Counted from the first letter of the stretch, positions 44,185 through 53,690 are shown. The stretch: DNA of 64,000 bases from Bacillota bacterium (GCA_023392615.1 JAEVYT010000039.1:62001-126000); one strand, 5' to 3'. Notes: a model not told the origin generated them from the sequence alone. Program-made: numbers and translations.

Positions 44185-45561
44185 CTATTTATGGACAGAG
44201 AGAGGAAGTGTTATGGTTACCGAAGTACCCTTTCCCAGGTCACTCTGAATTTGAATGGAACCTTGATGCATTTCAATAATATTTTTAGAGATTGCTAATC
44301 CCAATCCACTCCCAATTGATTTTGAATCGATTTTATAGAAGGAATTCATGATATAATCTAGGTTATCTGCTGCGATCCCTATTCCTTGATCTGTAATAGT
44401 AATCATCACTTCTTCTTCATTGATCGTTTGAATCACCTTAATCACTTCATTCTTGTTAGAGAATTTTATTGCATTATCTATTATATTAATCAATACCTGT
44501 TTCAGTTTATTTGCATCCGCTTGAATTACAATCTGAAAGGTTTCCAAATTTAATTGTATGTCTTTTTCTTCCGCCTTTTTACGAAATTGAAATACTACTT
44601 CACGGATTAAGTCATCGACCTTTACATTAGAAAAATTCAAATTCATTCGATCCGATTGATACTTGGAAAAGTCCAGTAAATTTTCTACCAGACTTATTAA
44701 CCGTTCGGATTCAGAATCTATAATTGACACACCAAATTGGTATTCTTCCTTCGTTATCTCATCAGGATTGCGCAAAATCTCTATCCATCCCTTTATACCG
44801 GTAAGTGGTGTTCTAAGCTCATGTGATATCGATGATATAAAATCATTCTTCAAGCGATCTGCTTTTAATATCTCATCCCCCATATAGTTTAATCTGCTGG
44901 CAAGTTCACCCCATTCGTAAGGGTAATTTTTTTCTATTCTATCCTTGTATTTCCCCTCAGCCATCTTTTGGGTAAATCCAACAATATCTTTGAGTGGTCT
45001 TACAATTGAATTACCCAAATATATACTTATAAAAAACACGATACCTGCAACCACCATACAGATAATGAGACCATAACCCACCAAATTTCGTATCAGTTTA
45101 TTTACATTTGTTAAAGACGTGCTGTATCGCAGTATCCCAATCACTTGATCTCCGTATATTAACGGCGTATAATAAGCAAGAATCTTTTCCCCTGTTATTG
45201 TATTATCCTCAATATGATAAACTGTTTTATAACGATAAATGAATGGATCAATGCGATATTTGACTTCTCCATAAAAACCGGTTGAAGATTGTATTAACTC
45301 GCCCTTTTTATTTAAGAGGCTCAGTTCTGCATCTTTATACTGATATTCGCGAATAATCTCATCACTATATGTGCTCAGTTCCGTCCCATTATAATCAACT
45401 TTGTTGCTCCACACTGGATCAACCACTTCAGAATATGCTTGAAATGTATTCGCTATTCCATGATAATAATATTGCCTTAATCCCATCCAAAAGATAGTCA
45501 TAACCAGACCTAACGTCAATAATATTATCATCATAAAATATAATGTGATTCTTCGTTTCAT
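44185..45561 (-). CDS. membrane sensor histidine kinase (OmpR-family partner)
   Basis: Two membrane spans (residues about 7-27 and 165-188) enclose an extracytoplasmic sensor domain of about 135 residues. HAMP (RPLKDIVGFTQKMAEGKYKD), HisKA with the phospho-His in SSISHELRTPLTG, and HATPase_c with N (INIIDNAIKFS), G1 (ITDQGIGI) and G2 (GSGLGLAIS) follow. ATG 45561 lies four bases after the regulator stop with GGAAGG upstream; the frame extends nine residues further. It is transcribed with the regulator and the upstream lipoprotein. Ligand unknown. Confidence 0.92.
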   Translation of the reverse strand: MKRRITLYFMMIILLTLGLVMTIFWMGLRQYYYHGIANTFQAYSEVVDPVWSNKVDYNGTELSTYSDEIIREYQYKDAELSLLNKKGELIQSSTGFYGEVKYRIDPFIYRYKTVYHIEDNTITGEKILAYYTPLIYGDQVIGILRYSTSLTNVNKLIRNLVGYGLIICMVVAGIVFFISIYLGNSIVRPLKDIVGFTQKMAEGKYKDRIEKNYPYEWGELASRLNYMGDEILKADRLKNDFISSISHELRTPLTGIKGWIEILRNPDEITKEEYQFGVSIIDSESERLISLVENLLDFSKYQSDRMNLNFSNVKVDDLIREVVFQFRKKAEEKDIQLNLETFQIVIQADANKLKQVLINIIDNAIKFSNKNEVIKVIQTINEEEVMITITDQGIGIAADNLDYIMNSFYKIDSKSIGSGLGLAISKNIIEMHQGSIQIQSDLGKGTSVTITLPLSVHK

Positions 45562-45565
45562 AGAG

Positions 45566-46252
45566 TTAATCCTTCCACTGATATCCATATCCCCAAATAG
45601 TTTTAAGATGTTCAGGATTAGAGGGATCGGATTCCATTTTTGTACGAATCCGTCTAATATTCACATCAACCACCTTAAGATCACCAACATAATTAACTCC
45701 CCATATTTCATCAAGTAATTCGTCCCTTGTGTATATCCGGTCTTTATTTGTCATAAACAAATAAAGAATGGAATATTCCGTTGGGGTAAGTTTAATTTCT
45801 ATATTCTCTCTTATCAAACTTTTATTATTCTGATCCAGTTGCAAGGCTCCTATTTGAATCGTAGAAATTTCCTCTTTCTTTTGTGCATATTCAATGCGAC
45901 GAACCAATGATATAATTCTTGCATCTAATTCCACCATACTAAAGGGTTTTACAATATAATCATCCGCCCCCTGTATAAGCCCTTTGACTTTATCTTCATC
46001 CTGTGATCTGGCTGTCAGCATAATAATGCCGACAGATCCGCTGATTTTTCTTATCTCTTCACATACTTTATATCCATCGATACCCGGAAGCATTAAATCA
46101 AGAAGTACGATATCAATATCTTTCGCTCGAAATAATGCTAACGCATCCTCACCGCTTTCCGCTTCATAGATCTTATAGTTTTTCTTTCTTAAATTAAGAC
46201 ATACAAAACTACGTATCGATAGTTCATCCTCAACTACAAGTATCGATTTCAT
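45566..46252 (-). CDS. OmpR/PhoB-family response regulator
   Basis: Receiver domain (residues 1-120) with acidic pocket (VVEDELS), phospho-Asp in DIVLLDLMLPG, Thr in MLTARSQ and Lys in YIVKPFS. The winged-helix DNA-binding domain (about 135-228) has LTPTEYSILYLFMTN and VVDVNIRRIRTKM. It is the middle gene of an operon, lipoprotein, regulator, kinase; 19 bases separate it from the lipoprotein stop. The GGTTACA tandem repeat upstream of the operon is a likely binding site, so it may control its own expression. Confidence 0.93.
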   Translation of the reverse strand: MKSILVVEDELSIRSFVCLNLRKKNYKIYEAESGEDALALFRAKDIDIVLLDLMLPGIDGYKVCEEIRKISGSVGIIMLTARSQDEDKVKGLIQGADDYIVKPFSMVELDARIISLVRRIEYAQKKEEISTIQIGALQLDQNNKSLIRENIEIKLTPTEYSILYLFMTNKDRIYTRDELLDEIWGVNYVGDLKVVDVNIRRIRTKMESDPSNPEHLKTIWGYGYQWKD

Positions 46253-46271
46253 GACTTACTCCAGTCTGTTT

Positions 46272-47531
46272 CTATTTCAAATCTTCTGCAAATAGATGGA
46301 AATTTTCTATTGATATTGGCGTATCCACTTTACTCTCTGTATAAAAAACCAAGTTTTTATTTTCTCCAAGCTTCGTACCGGTTCCCTTATATTTCTCTTT
46401 ATCAATCCAGTTCACATTGAATACGATTTCCTGATTTTCAGTTGATAATAGATTTATTCCATTATCAAGCTTTTTAATGGTAACCTTATTATGCCATTCT
46501 TTCGGAATGTTGATATAGAAGTGGTACATATCATTATTATATCTTTGTGCAATCGTCTGTTTCGTTCCATCTATCTTGTAATCATTGTAAGTATAAATAA
46601 ATGGAATCTCTGCCATTGCAGCATCCTCATAACCCTTAGGAATATACATTCCACCTACTTCTATTACTCCGTCATGGTTAATATCTTTGCTATAGAGCGG
46701 ATATTCCTTAAGAAGAACTCCATCAAACTCATTACCTACTAATACAAGTTTTCCATTTTCATAAGATATTATTTCAGTAAGCATGGAGTGAGCACCCACC
46801 CCACTATCAATAAATACAGCATTCTTGCCATCAGCTAATTTTCCATTTACAATATTCTCATGATGAGCATCCGGACTAATGTTTATAGAGGATAGCTTTT
46901 TAAGTTTTCCATTATCATATTGATAAAGTGTCGCTTTTTGGGAAGTTCCAACTTCTCCGCTGAGTAATAAGATCTCCGGTTTTTTATCACCGTTATAGTC
47001 ATTGATGTCAATCCACTCATAACTATCATCCACTTTAGTAAATAATTGATTATTTTTAAATTCATAAATTTGGATCTGTTTCTCTGCATCCATATCAGTG
47101 ATACCCGCTCCAATTATCAATTCTTTATCTCCATCTTTATTTAAATCATTGATTTTAAAGTAATCTACATATGTTAAATTTGTAGACATATCACTGACTT
47201 TTTTCCATACTCCACTTTTTTCTTGTAAAACCATAATGTGCACAGGCTTGTTCTCGTTTATATCATGGTAGAGCACGATACCCTCTTGAGATCCATCCTG
47301 ATTTAGATCTTCTGTAAAGATTGACTGCTTTGGCTCTGAAAATTTAGCTGTCGCAAACTCGAATCCTTTTGGCAAAATCTGATTTAGTGTCTCCTTTAAA
47401 TTTTCTTGCTTTTGATTTGATAATTTTGGAGTATTAATAAAACTAACACTATCATCCATACTTCCGCAACCGGATAAGGCAAGTGACACACCCGCAAACA
47501 GACCGATTAATAATTTCTTATTCATCCTCAT
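46272..47531 (-). CDS. lipoprotein with FG-GAP/VCBS-like repeats, linked to the two-component system
   Basis: A lipobox (SLALSGCGS; Cys near residue 22) anchors it outside the membrane. The body has several Asp-rich repeats of about 50 residues, such as FTEDLNQDGSQEGIVLY, KINDLNKDGDKELIIGA and DINDYNGDKKPEILLLS, which resemble calcium-binding integrin/FG-GAP propeller blades. AAAGGAAA precedes ATG 47531. The gene heads the operon of a response regulator and kinase, so the lipoprotein may be an accessory sensor or a target of the system (inference). Confidence 0.82.
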   Translation of the reverse strand: MRMNKKLLIGLFAGVSLALSGCGSMDDSVSFINTPKLSNQKQENLKETLNQILPKGFEFATAKFSEPKQSIFTEDLNQDGSQEGIVLYHDINENKPVHIMVLQEKSGVWKKVSDMSTNLTYVDYFKINDLNKDGDKELIIGAGITDMDAEKQIQIYEFKNNQLFTKVDDSYEWIDINDYNGDKKPEILLLSGEVGTSQKATLYQYDNGKLKKLSSINISPDAHHENIVNGKLADGKNAVFIDSGVGAHSMLTEIISYENGKLVLVGNEFDGVLLKEYPLYSKDINHDGVIEVGGMYIPKGYEDAAMAEIPFIYTYNDYKIDGTKQTIAQRYNNDMYHFYINIPKEWHNKVTIKKLDNGINLLSTENQEIVFNVNWIDKEKYKGTGTKLGENKNLVFYTESKVDTPISIENFHLFAEDLK

Positions 47532-47598
47532 TTTTAATTTCCTTTCCTGCTATTTATTATAAACATAAATAGAGTATATATAAAATTTTTCAAAAGAG

Positions 47599-47616
47599 GG
47601 TTACAAAAAGGTTACA
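47599..47616. promoter_or_regulatory. GGTTACA tandem repeat, likely response-regulator box
   Basis: GGTTACA occurs at 47599-47605 and 47610-47616, an 11-bp period typical of OmpR/PhoB-family dimers. On the operon strand it reads TGTAACC-N4-TGTAACC, about 20 bases upstream of a TATACT box, in the position of an activated promoter with a poor -35. Confidence 0.6.
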
Positions 47617-47668
47617 GTTTTTAAGCAAATCATAGATAAATATTTTAATATTACAATTATGTCAAGAT

Positions 47669-48550
47669 TTATTCCGCCGGATTTAAACGTGGTTTAAACA
47701 GCCACTTTAGCTTTGTTTCAGAGATGATAACAGCCGAAAGAATAAGAAGACATCCTATTACTACTCTGCTTGTAACGGGATCATGTACAATGAGAATGGA
47801 GAATACACTTCCAAATACAGATTCCATTGACATCACAACAGCTGCTGTTGTTTCATCTGTATACTTCTGTGATACAGATTGAAGAAAGAAAGCAGCCGAG
47901 GTAGAGAATACACCAAGATATATTACACTAATCCAGCTATTACAGACAGCACTAATATGATAATCTCCTGTAGCGAAAACCGATATCATTGATAGCACAA
48001 ATGCCACAATCATCTGGATTGCTGTAAGAGCCATAGCATCATGTCTTTTTACAAATTCACCGGTAAAGAAGATATGTAGAGCAAAACCTACCGCACACAA
48101 TAGAGTAAGAACATCACCATACCCCAACATCAGATTTCCCTGCAAAGACAATACAGCAAATCCAATCATCGCCAGAATTGCACCATATACACTGAATCGA
48201 TCCACCTTCTTTTTATATATAACAAATGCAATAAACGGCACAATCACCACATTAGTAGCTGTTAAGAATGCATTCTTGGAAGGAGTAGTATATTGTAACC
48301 CTACAGTTTGCAAGACGAAGCCAACAAACAAAAAGAGCCCTAGTATCAAACCTGCAAATAAGGTACCTTTTGTCACCTTCTTTAATTTTTTAAAGGCAAA
48401 TGCACCCATAATGACTGCCGCAAGAAAAAATCTCACGCACAAAATTTGAAGAGGGGACATATCATTTAATGCAACCGCATTGGCTACAAAACCAAATCCC
48501 CACATTATTGCTACTGTCAAAAGTCCAATTAATCCCAAATGTTTTTTCAT
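47669..48550 (-). CDS. DMT-superfamily transporter (EamA type)
   Basis: Ten hydrophobic spans in two EamA repeats, beginning with GLLTVAIMWGFGFVANAVAL and PLQILCVRFFLAAVIMG; the second repeat has MIVAFVLSMISVFATG and VVMSMESVFGSVFSILI. These permeases export metabolites or drugs; substrate unknown. ATG 48550 has GGGAG eight bases upstream; the frame opens 15 bases earlier. It lies 46 bases downstream of the U32 peptidase gene on the same strand. Confidence 0.88.
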   Translation of the reverse strand: MKKHLGLIGLLTVAIMWGFGFVANAVALNDMSPLQILCVRFFLAAVIMGAFAFKKLKKVTKGTLFAGLILGLFLFVGFVLQTVGLQYTTPSKNAFLTATNVVIVPFIAFVIYKKKVDRFSVYGAILAMIGFAVLSLQGNLMLGYGDVLTLLCAVGFALHIFFTGEFVKRHDAMALTAIQMIVAFVLSMISVFATGDYHISAVCNSWISVIYLGVFSTSAAFFLQSVSQKYTDETTAAVVMSMESVFGSVFSILIVHDPVTSRVVIGCLLILSAVIISETKLKWLFKPRLNPAE

Positions 48551-48596
48551 ATTATTTTCTCCCATCTTACTAAACTATGTGCAAAAGCGGAAAGAG

Positions 48597-49838
48597 CTAC
48601 TCTTTCCGCCTAATAATATCATATCCTTCAAGCTTTGTTCCAAAATCAACATAGATAATCTGCCTTGGGTGTGGGCAGCTCTCCATCTCATTCCCATTCT
48701 TATCAATAATTCTCTTTACGATAACTGTGATAGTATCTCCATTCGGTTTAATGATTTCTACCGTTTCGCCCACACTGAATTTATTCTTCTGTTCAAGCTC
48801 ATAGAGACCATCTTTCTCCCCTGCAATCGTGCCAAGGTAGGTATAGGCCTTCTCATAGGTATTGTGATCGTAGATTTGATCCTCATGCTGCGGTTTTCCG
48901 AAGAAAAAGCCGGTTGTAAACTGACGATTTACACCCTTACGAATCTCCTCCATATATGTTACTTTATTAGCCTCATAGATAGCCGGATCTTTAAAATAAT
49001 CATCAATCGCCTTACGATATGTTCTAGCAACCGTAGCAACATAGAGCGCAGTCTTCATTCTACCCTCAATCTTAAAGCTGTCAATTCCGGCTTTGACAAG
49101 TTCCGGAATATATTCTATCATACATAAATCTTTTGAATTAAAGATATAAGTTCCACGTTCATTCTCTTCCACCGGTAAATACTCGCCCGGTCTGGTTTCT
49201 TCTACGATATGATATTTCCAACGACAAGAGTGTGTACAAGCTCCCATATTCGCATCTCGCCCGGTAAAATAATTGCTAAGAAGACATCTTCCGGAATATG
49301 CAATACACATTGCACCATGAATAAATGTTTCTATCTCCATCTCCGGTGGAATATTCGCTCTTAACTGCGATAATTCTTCCATCGATAACTCTCTGGCAGA
49401 TACCACCCTGGTAGCTCCCAGTCTTTGCCAAAAGCGATAGGTTTCGTAGTTCGTATTATTAGCCTGGGTACTGATATGAAGTTCAATCCCAGGTAACTCC
49501 TCCAAGGCTATATTATAAACGCCCGGATCAGATATAATTAAAGCGTCCGGACGAAGCTCTCCAAATTCCTTTAATTCTTTAAAATACCTACGTATCCCAT
49601 CAATATCCTGATTATGCGCTGTGATATTTGCGGTCACGTACACTTTCTTACCATGCTGATGGGCAAATTCAATTCCGGTTTTCATATCATCCAACGAAAA
49701 ATTCTTAGCCTTAGCACGAAGTCCGTACATGTCACCTCCGATGTAAATCGCATCTGCTCCGTACATCACTGCAGTCTTTAATGTTTCTAGATTTCCGGCA
49801 GGTATCAACAGTTCCGGTTTTTTTATTTCTTCAAGCAT
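48597..49838 (-). CDS. peptidase U32-family protein (RNA-hydroxylation type)
   Basis: The U32 signature ETFIHGAMCIAYSGRCLLSNY lies at about residues 165-187, with the conserved cysteines of GACTHSCRW downstream. The opening PELLIPAGNLETLKTAVMYG is typical, and a small C-terminal domain follows. Close relatives (TrhP/RlhA) help to hydroxylate tRNA uridine or 23S rRNA; older names call them collagenases. ATG 49838 has GAGG five to six bases upstream. It follows an O-methyltransferase gene, a frequent pair: TrmR-like methyltransferase and TrhP act on the same tRNA position in some Firmicutes, which would fit here. Confidence 0.88.
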   Translation of the reverse strand: MLEEIKKPELLIPAGNLETLKTAVMYGADAIYIGGDMYGLRAKAKNFSLDDMKTGIEFAHQHGKKVYVTANITAHNQDIDGIRRYFKELKEFGELRPDALIISDPGVYNIALEELPGIELHISTQANNTNYETYRFWQRLGATRVVSARELSMEELSQLRANIPPEMEIETFIHGAMCIAYSGRCLLSNYFTGRDANMGACTHSCRWKYHIVEETRPGEYLPVEENERGTYIFNSKDLCMIEYIPELVKAGIDSFKIEGRMKTALYVATVARTYRKAIDDYFKDPAIYEANKVTYMEEIRKGVNRQFTTGFFFGKPQHEDQIYDHNTYEKAYTYLGTIAGEKDGLYELEQKNKFSVGETVEIIKPNGDTITVIVKRIIDKNGNEMESCPHPRQIIYVDFGTKLEGYDIIRRKE

Positions 49839-49862
49839 TTTATACCTCATTCCTAAGTAAAT

Positions 49863-50522
49863 CTATCCTAGTCGATGACTAAGCGCTATGCCATCACCGA
49901 TTGGTAAAATCGCAGTCTCTAGTTCCTCCATATGGGTAATTGTATATAGATATTCCCTCATTCTGGAATGAATCGTTCGATCCCTTCTGGTAATGCTATA
50001 TCTTGAATTGGTAACCGTTCCATCCTGTAATACATTATCCGTTACAAGTAGACCACCAATCTCAAGCAGTCTCATAAGCTCAGGCAGAAAGCTCATGTAC
50101 TGAGCCTTAGCAGCGTCTAAGAAGATAAAATCATATTGCTTGCCTTCATTAGTTAATGCCTTCAGTTCATCAAGTGCTTCCCCTTCACGTAGGGTAATCT
50201 TATCCTTATTCGGGAAGTTGGAGTCGGTCAAATTCTTTCTCGCCTCAACTAAGCGCATCTCAACCTTCTCTATTGTAGTAATTTCACATTCCTTCGAAGT
50301 ATATTCACTCATAAAGAGGGCGGAAAAGCCAATGGCAGTTCCGACCTCCAGAATTCGTTTTGGTTGTTTCATTTGTAGCAAAAACTTTAATATTCCTTGT
50401 GTATCCTTCTTAATGATAGGAACATAGTTTTTTAATGCGACTTTTTCTAACTCAAGAAGCTGCGGAGTAATCTCCGTTGCTAATGAATTAATATAAGCTG
50501 CGATTCTCTCGTCTACTATCAT
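49863..50522 (-). CDS. SAM-dependent O-methyltransferase (TrmR/CCoAOMT-like)
   Basis: A Rossmann methyltransferase of the catechol/caffeoyl-CoA O-methyltransferase fold, with ILEVGTAIGFSALFMSEYT, FIFLDAAKAQYMSFLPELM (metal-binding Asp) and LLVTDNVLQDGTV. In Bacillus the homologue TrmR methylates 5-hydroxyuridine in tRNA; the U32 gene directly downstream, which could supply that hydroxyl, supports the same role. Length 219 fits. It lies 21 bases after the MltG-like gene on the same strand. Confidence 0.87.
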   Translation of the reverse strand: MIVDERIAAYINSLATEITPQLLELEKVALKNYVPIIKKDTQGILKFLLQMKQPKRILEVGTAIGFSALFMSEYTSKECEITTIEKVEMRLVEARKNLTDSNFPNKDKITLREGEALDELKALTNEGKQYDFIFLDAAKAQYMSFLPELMRLLEIGGLLVTDNVLQDGTVTNSRYSITRRDRTIHSRMREYLYTITHMEELETAILPIGDGIALSHRLG

Positions 50523-50543
50523 GTTTTCCTATGCCTTTCCAAC

Positions 50544-51011
50544 TTACTTGGTTTGGTTAGTAGATTTTGGCGTGGAAGTCGTACCCTTCCCCTTATCACT
50601 CTTCACATTCTTTTCTTTCGTCGTAGAATTTGAAATGTCAGTAATTATATTCAAAATATCATCATAAGTCATGGAATTATTGATTTTATAGGTTCCAGGC
50701 ATAATTACTGCTTCTTGAAGCTTAGTTTTCAGATAGAAAACATATTTATTCTCAATGGCACGCTCATTTTCAAGTTTTGATGCTATATCCATTGATGAGT
50801 CACCCTTTTGGATCTCTACAGTCATATTCGTACCCGGGGTTTCCTGAACCGTTACGGGGCCAAAAAACTGATAAGTAAAATCATACGTAAGCTTGCTGAC
50901 ATTTATGATTAAAAATGCCACTAACGCATAAAATCCAAGATTTAAAAGTAATTTAAATATATTTCCTATTACTTTTAATGATAATTTTTCCGATGTGTTT
51001 TTAATCGCCAT
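50544..51011 (-). CDS. short MltG/YceG-like protein without the catalytic domain
   Basis: 155 residues: one membrane span (NLGFYALVAFLIINVSKLTY), then a LysM-like segment of YceG proteins (VEIQKGDSSMDIASKLEN, YVFYLKTKLQ, PGTYKINNSMTYDDILNII) and a Ser/Thr/Lys tail. In full-length MltG the lytic transglycosylase core with its Glu follows; here the protein stops. This short form seems normal in this lineage and may modulate wall synthesis or the full enzyme (inference). It lies between RNase J and the O-methyltransferase. Confidence 0.72.
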   Translation of the reverse strand: MAIKNTSEKLSLKVIGNIFKLLLNLGFYALVAFLIINVSKLTYDFTYQFFGPVTVQETPGTNMTVEIQKGDSSMDIASKLENERAIENKYVFYLKTKLQEAVIMPGTYKINNSMTYDDILNIITDISNSTTKEKNVKSDKGKGTTSTPKSTNQTK

Positions 51012-51041
51012 AAATCGCCTCTCTTACTTATGATTTCTGCT

Positions 51042-52760
51042 TTATTCTATCTCCATAATAATAGGCAGAATCATAGGATTTCTCTTCGTCTTCTTCCAGA
51101 TAAAATCACCTAACGAATCTTTTATTTCATTCTTCATTTTATTCCAGTCTGCATTATTACGGCTTAAGCATTTCTCCAATGCACGCTCCACAATAACACG
51201 GGCTTCCTCCATGAGGTTCTCTGATTCTCTTACATATACAAAGCCTCTGGATACAATATCAGGACCTGAAAGAACCTGATTACTGAATTTTTCTAAAGAT
51301 ATCACTACGATAATCAAGCCATTTTCAGATAAAAGCTGTCTGTCTCGTAGTACAATATTGCCTACATCACCAACACCCAGTCCATCAACTAGAATACCTT
51401 GTGCTGGTACTTCACCGGTTATTCCTGCTCTCTCATTTGATAAAGTCAGAACGTCACCAGAGGATAGAATAAAGATATTATCCTTCGGAATTCCTAATGT
51501 TTGAGCCAGTTCAGCATGGCGAATCAGATGTTTATATTCTCCATGAACAGGAACTGCATACTTTGGTTTAACCAAAGAATAAATTAATTTAATTTCTTCC
51601 TGGCAAGCATGACCGGATACATGAGTATCCTGATAGATTACTTTGGCGCCCTTCATGGATAATTCATTAATTACCTTTGATACCGCTTTTTCATTGCCCG
51701 GTATCGGAGTTGAACTTAAAATCACGACATCTCCAGGTTTGATTGTAACTTTTTTATGAATAGAAGCTGCCATACGAGGTAATGCTGCCATGGATTCTCC
51801 CTGACTTCCCGTCGTAATGAGAACTAGCTGATCATCAGAATAATTCTTCATCTGTTCGATATCAATCAGCATATTGTCTGCCATCTTGATATATCCATGC
51901 TCCACCGCGGTCGTAATAATATTCACCATACTACGGCCTTCAACTACTAATTTTCTATTATATTTTGTTGCTGAATTAATTATTTGCTGAATACGGTCAA
52001 CATTGGAAGCAAATGTAGCAACAATAATTCTTTGCTTTGCATTATCTGAAAATATCGTATCAAATGTCTTACCTACTGTACTTTCTGACATTGTATAACC
52101 GGGGCGCTCTACATTAGTGCTATCACAAAGTAATGCGAGTACTCCTTTTTTACCAATCTCACCGATTCTTTGTAAGTCAATTGGTTGACCATAAACCGGT
52201 GTATAATCTACTTTAAAATCTCCTGTATGGAATAAAATACCTGCAGGGGTAAAGATTGCAAGCATTGCTGCATCTGCAATACTATGGTTTGTCCGAATAA
52301 ATTCGATACGAAAACATCCTAAGTTAATAGATTGACCATATTTAATCACTTTACGCTTTGTATTTTTTAACAGATTGTGTTCCTTTAGTTTTGTCTCGAT
52401 AATTGCTGTAGTAAGTCTAGTCGCATATATTGGGACATTAATCTCCTTTAATATATAAGGTAATGAGCCAATATGATCTTCATGTCCATGAGTAATAACA
52501 AAACCTTTTACTTTGCTGATGTTATCTTTTAAATATGTTACATCCGGAATTACTAAATCGATTCCGAGCATATTTTCTTCTGGAAAGGATAAACCACAAT
52601 CTACAACAATTATGGAGTCCTCGTACTCAATTGCAGTGATATTCATACCAATCTGCTCTAATCCGCCTAGCGGAATAATCTTAACACCGTTTATATTAGT
52701 CGGTGTACTTGCTACTTCAACTGTCTGTTCCTGTTCCTTGTCTTTTTGTTTTTCTTTCAA
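51042..52760 (-). CDS. rnj: ribonuclease J
   Basis: A beta-CASP metallo-beta-lactamase RNase for mRNA decay and rRNA maturation, with both endo- and 5' exonuclease activity in relatives. Zinc motifs: THGHEDHIGSLPYI, then HTGDFKVDYTP and SGHACQEE. The C-terminal dimer domain ends in WKKTKRNPMILPIIMEIE. A TTG at 52760 has the strong site GGAGGTG six bases upstream, giving 573 residues; ATG 52802 is in frame but has no ribosome site, so I prefer TTG. It starts a run of same-strand genes after fur. Confidence 0.92.
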   Translation of the reverse strand: MKEKQKDKEQEQTVEVASTPTNINGVKIIPLGGLEQIGMNITAIEYEDSIIVVDCGLSFPEENMLGIDLVIPDVTYLKDNISKVKGFVITHGHEDHIGSLPYILKEINVPIYATRLTTAIIETKLKEHNLLKNTKRKVIKYGQSINLGCFRIEFIRTNHSIADAAMLAIFTPAGILFHTGDFKVDYTPVYGQPIDLQRIGEIGKKGVLALLCDSTNVERPGYTMSESTVGKTFDTIFSDNAKQRIIVATFASNVDRIQQIINSATKYNRKLVVEGRSMVNIITTAVEHGYIKMADNMLIDIEQMKNYSDDQLVLITTGSQGESMAALPRMAASIHKKVTIKPGDVVILSSTPIPGNEKAVSKVINELSMKGAKVIYQDTHVSGHACQEEIKLIYSLVKPKYAVPVHGEYKHLIRHAELAQTLGIPKDNIFILSSGDVLTLSNERAGITGEVPAQGILVDGLGVGDVGNIVLRDRQLLSENGLIIVVISLEKFSNQVLSGPDIVSRGFVYVRESENLMEEARVIVERALEKCLSRNNADWNKMKNEIKDSLGDFIWKKTKRNPMILPIIMEIE

Positions 52761-52910
52761 AAATTGCACCTCCAATGGTTTAATATGTACTAATTTATCC
52801 ATTAACTAAGTGCATACGATATGATGCAATTTCAATAATATGCCATATAAATATACAGCTATGTTCAAATTGAATCGCATGTAAACCAAACCGCTTAAAC
52901 GGTTTTATGT

Positions 52911-53381
52911 TCATTCATTAGATTTAATAGTTTTATTACTTAAACAATTTTTACAATGACCATATAATTTCACCTTATGGTCAACAACTTCAAATCCCAA
53001 AGCATCCTTGATTCGAGTTTCTAAAATCTCCAATAAATCATCTTGAAAAGCATAAATGCTACCGCAGTCCAGGCATATCAAATGATGATGATGGTGGCTA
53101 GTATCCGCTTCATTCATTTTACTGATTTCATACCGCACATAGCCATCATCCAGAATTAATTTATCAATCAAATTTAAATCTGATAACATTTGAATTGTCC
53201 TGTAGACGGTTGCCATTCCTATATCGGGATATTTCTCCTTAACAAAATCATATATCTCTTCAGCTGTCAAATGTATCCCTGGTCTGCTACTCAAAACTTC
53301 CAATATGGCCACTCGTTGAATAGTCACCTTGAGTCCGTTCTGTTTTAATAACGCTTTGAATTGTTCCTGTGTATCAGGCAT
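52911..53381 (-). CDS. Fur-family metalloregulator
   Basis: An N-terminal winged helix (LKQNGLKVTIQRVAILEVLS, TVYRTIQMLSDLNLI) and a metal-binding dimerisation domain with the HHHHHLICLDCGSIYAF motif and structural zinc pairs CLDC and CKNC. It could be Fur, PerR or Zur; the sequence does not decide this. ATG 53381 has AGGTGATG just upstream; an in-frame ATG at 53399 has no ribosome site. It sits between the DUF1292 gene and RNase J, a common clostridial arrangement. Confidence 0.9.
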   Translation of the reverse strand: MPDTQEQFKALLKQNGLKVTIQRVAILEVLSSRPGIHLTAEEIYDFVKEKYPDIGMATVYRTIQMLSDLNLIDKLILDDGYVRYEISKMNEADTSHHHHHLICLDCGSIYAFQDDLLEILETRIKDALGFEVVDHKVKLYGHCKNCLSNKTIKSNE

Positions 53382-53417
53382 CTCATCACCTATTTTCATC
53401 TAATCATATCTATGCAA

Positions 53418-53690
53418 TTATGATAATTCTATGTCATCCAATAACTCTTTAAAAATACCAGCCACGAGTTCTAGCTCGTGATCATCCTCTACTATATCAT
53501 AAATCGCTTCTTCATCTGTATCTTTCGAAATATCCTTCAGAATTAGCGCCTCTGCATCTTCTTCCTCTTCACTGTCTGTACTAACCAGTAAATAATCACT
53601 TCCACCAAGTCGAGTCTGATCGATCACTTGAAATGTAACCTCTTCCCCATCCTCCGTAGTAAAAACAATCACATCGGGTCTATTACTCAT
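53418..53690 (-). CDS. DUF1292 protein (90 aa)
   Basis: A very acidic small protein with the DUF1292 core VIVFTTEDGEEVTFQVIDQT, YLLVSTDSEEEEDAEALILK and a helical tail (ELELVAGIFKELLDDIEL). AAGGAGG lies before ATG 53690; the longer frame to 53735 overlaps ruvX. Its start overlaps the ruvX stop by eight bases. The family travels with ruvX, ireB and mtaB-like genes across Firmicutes, but its role is unknown. Confidence 0.85.
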   Translation of the reverse strand: MSNRPDVIVFTTEDGEEVTFQVIDQTRLGGSDYLLVSTDSEEEEDAEALILKDISKDTDEEAIYDIVEDDHELELVAGIFKELLDDIELS

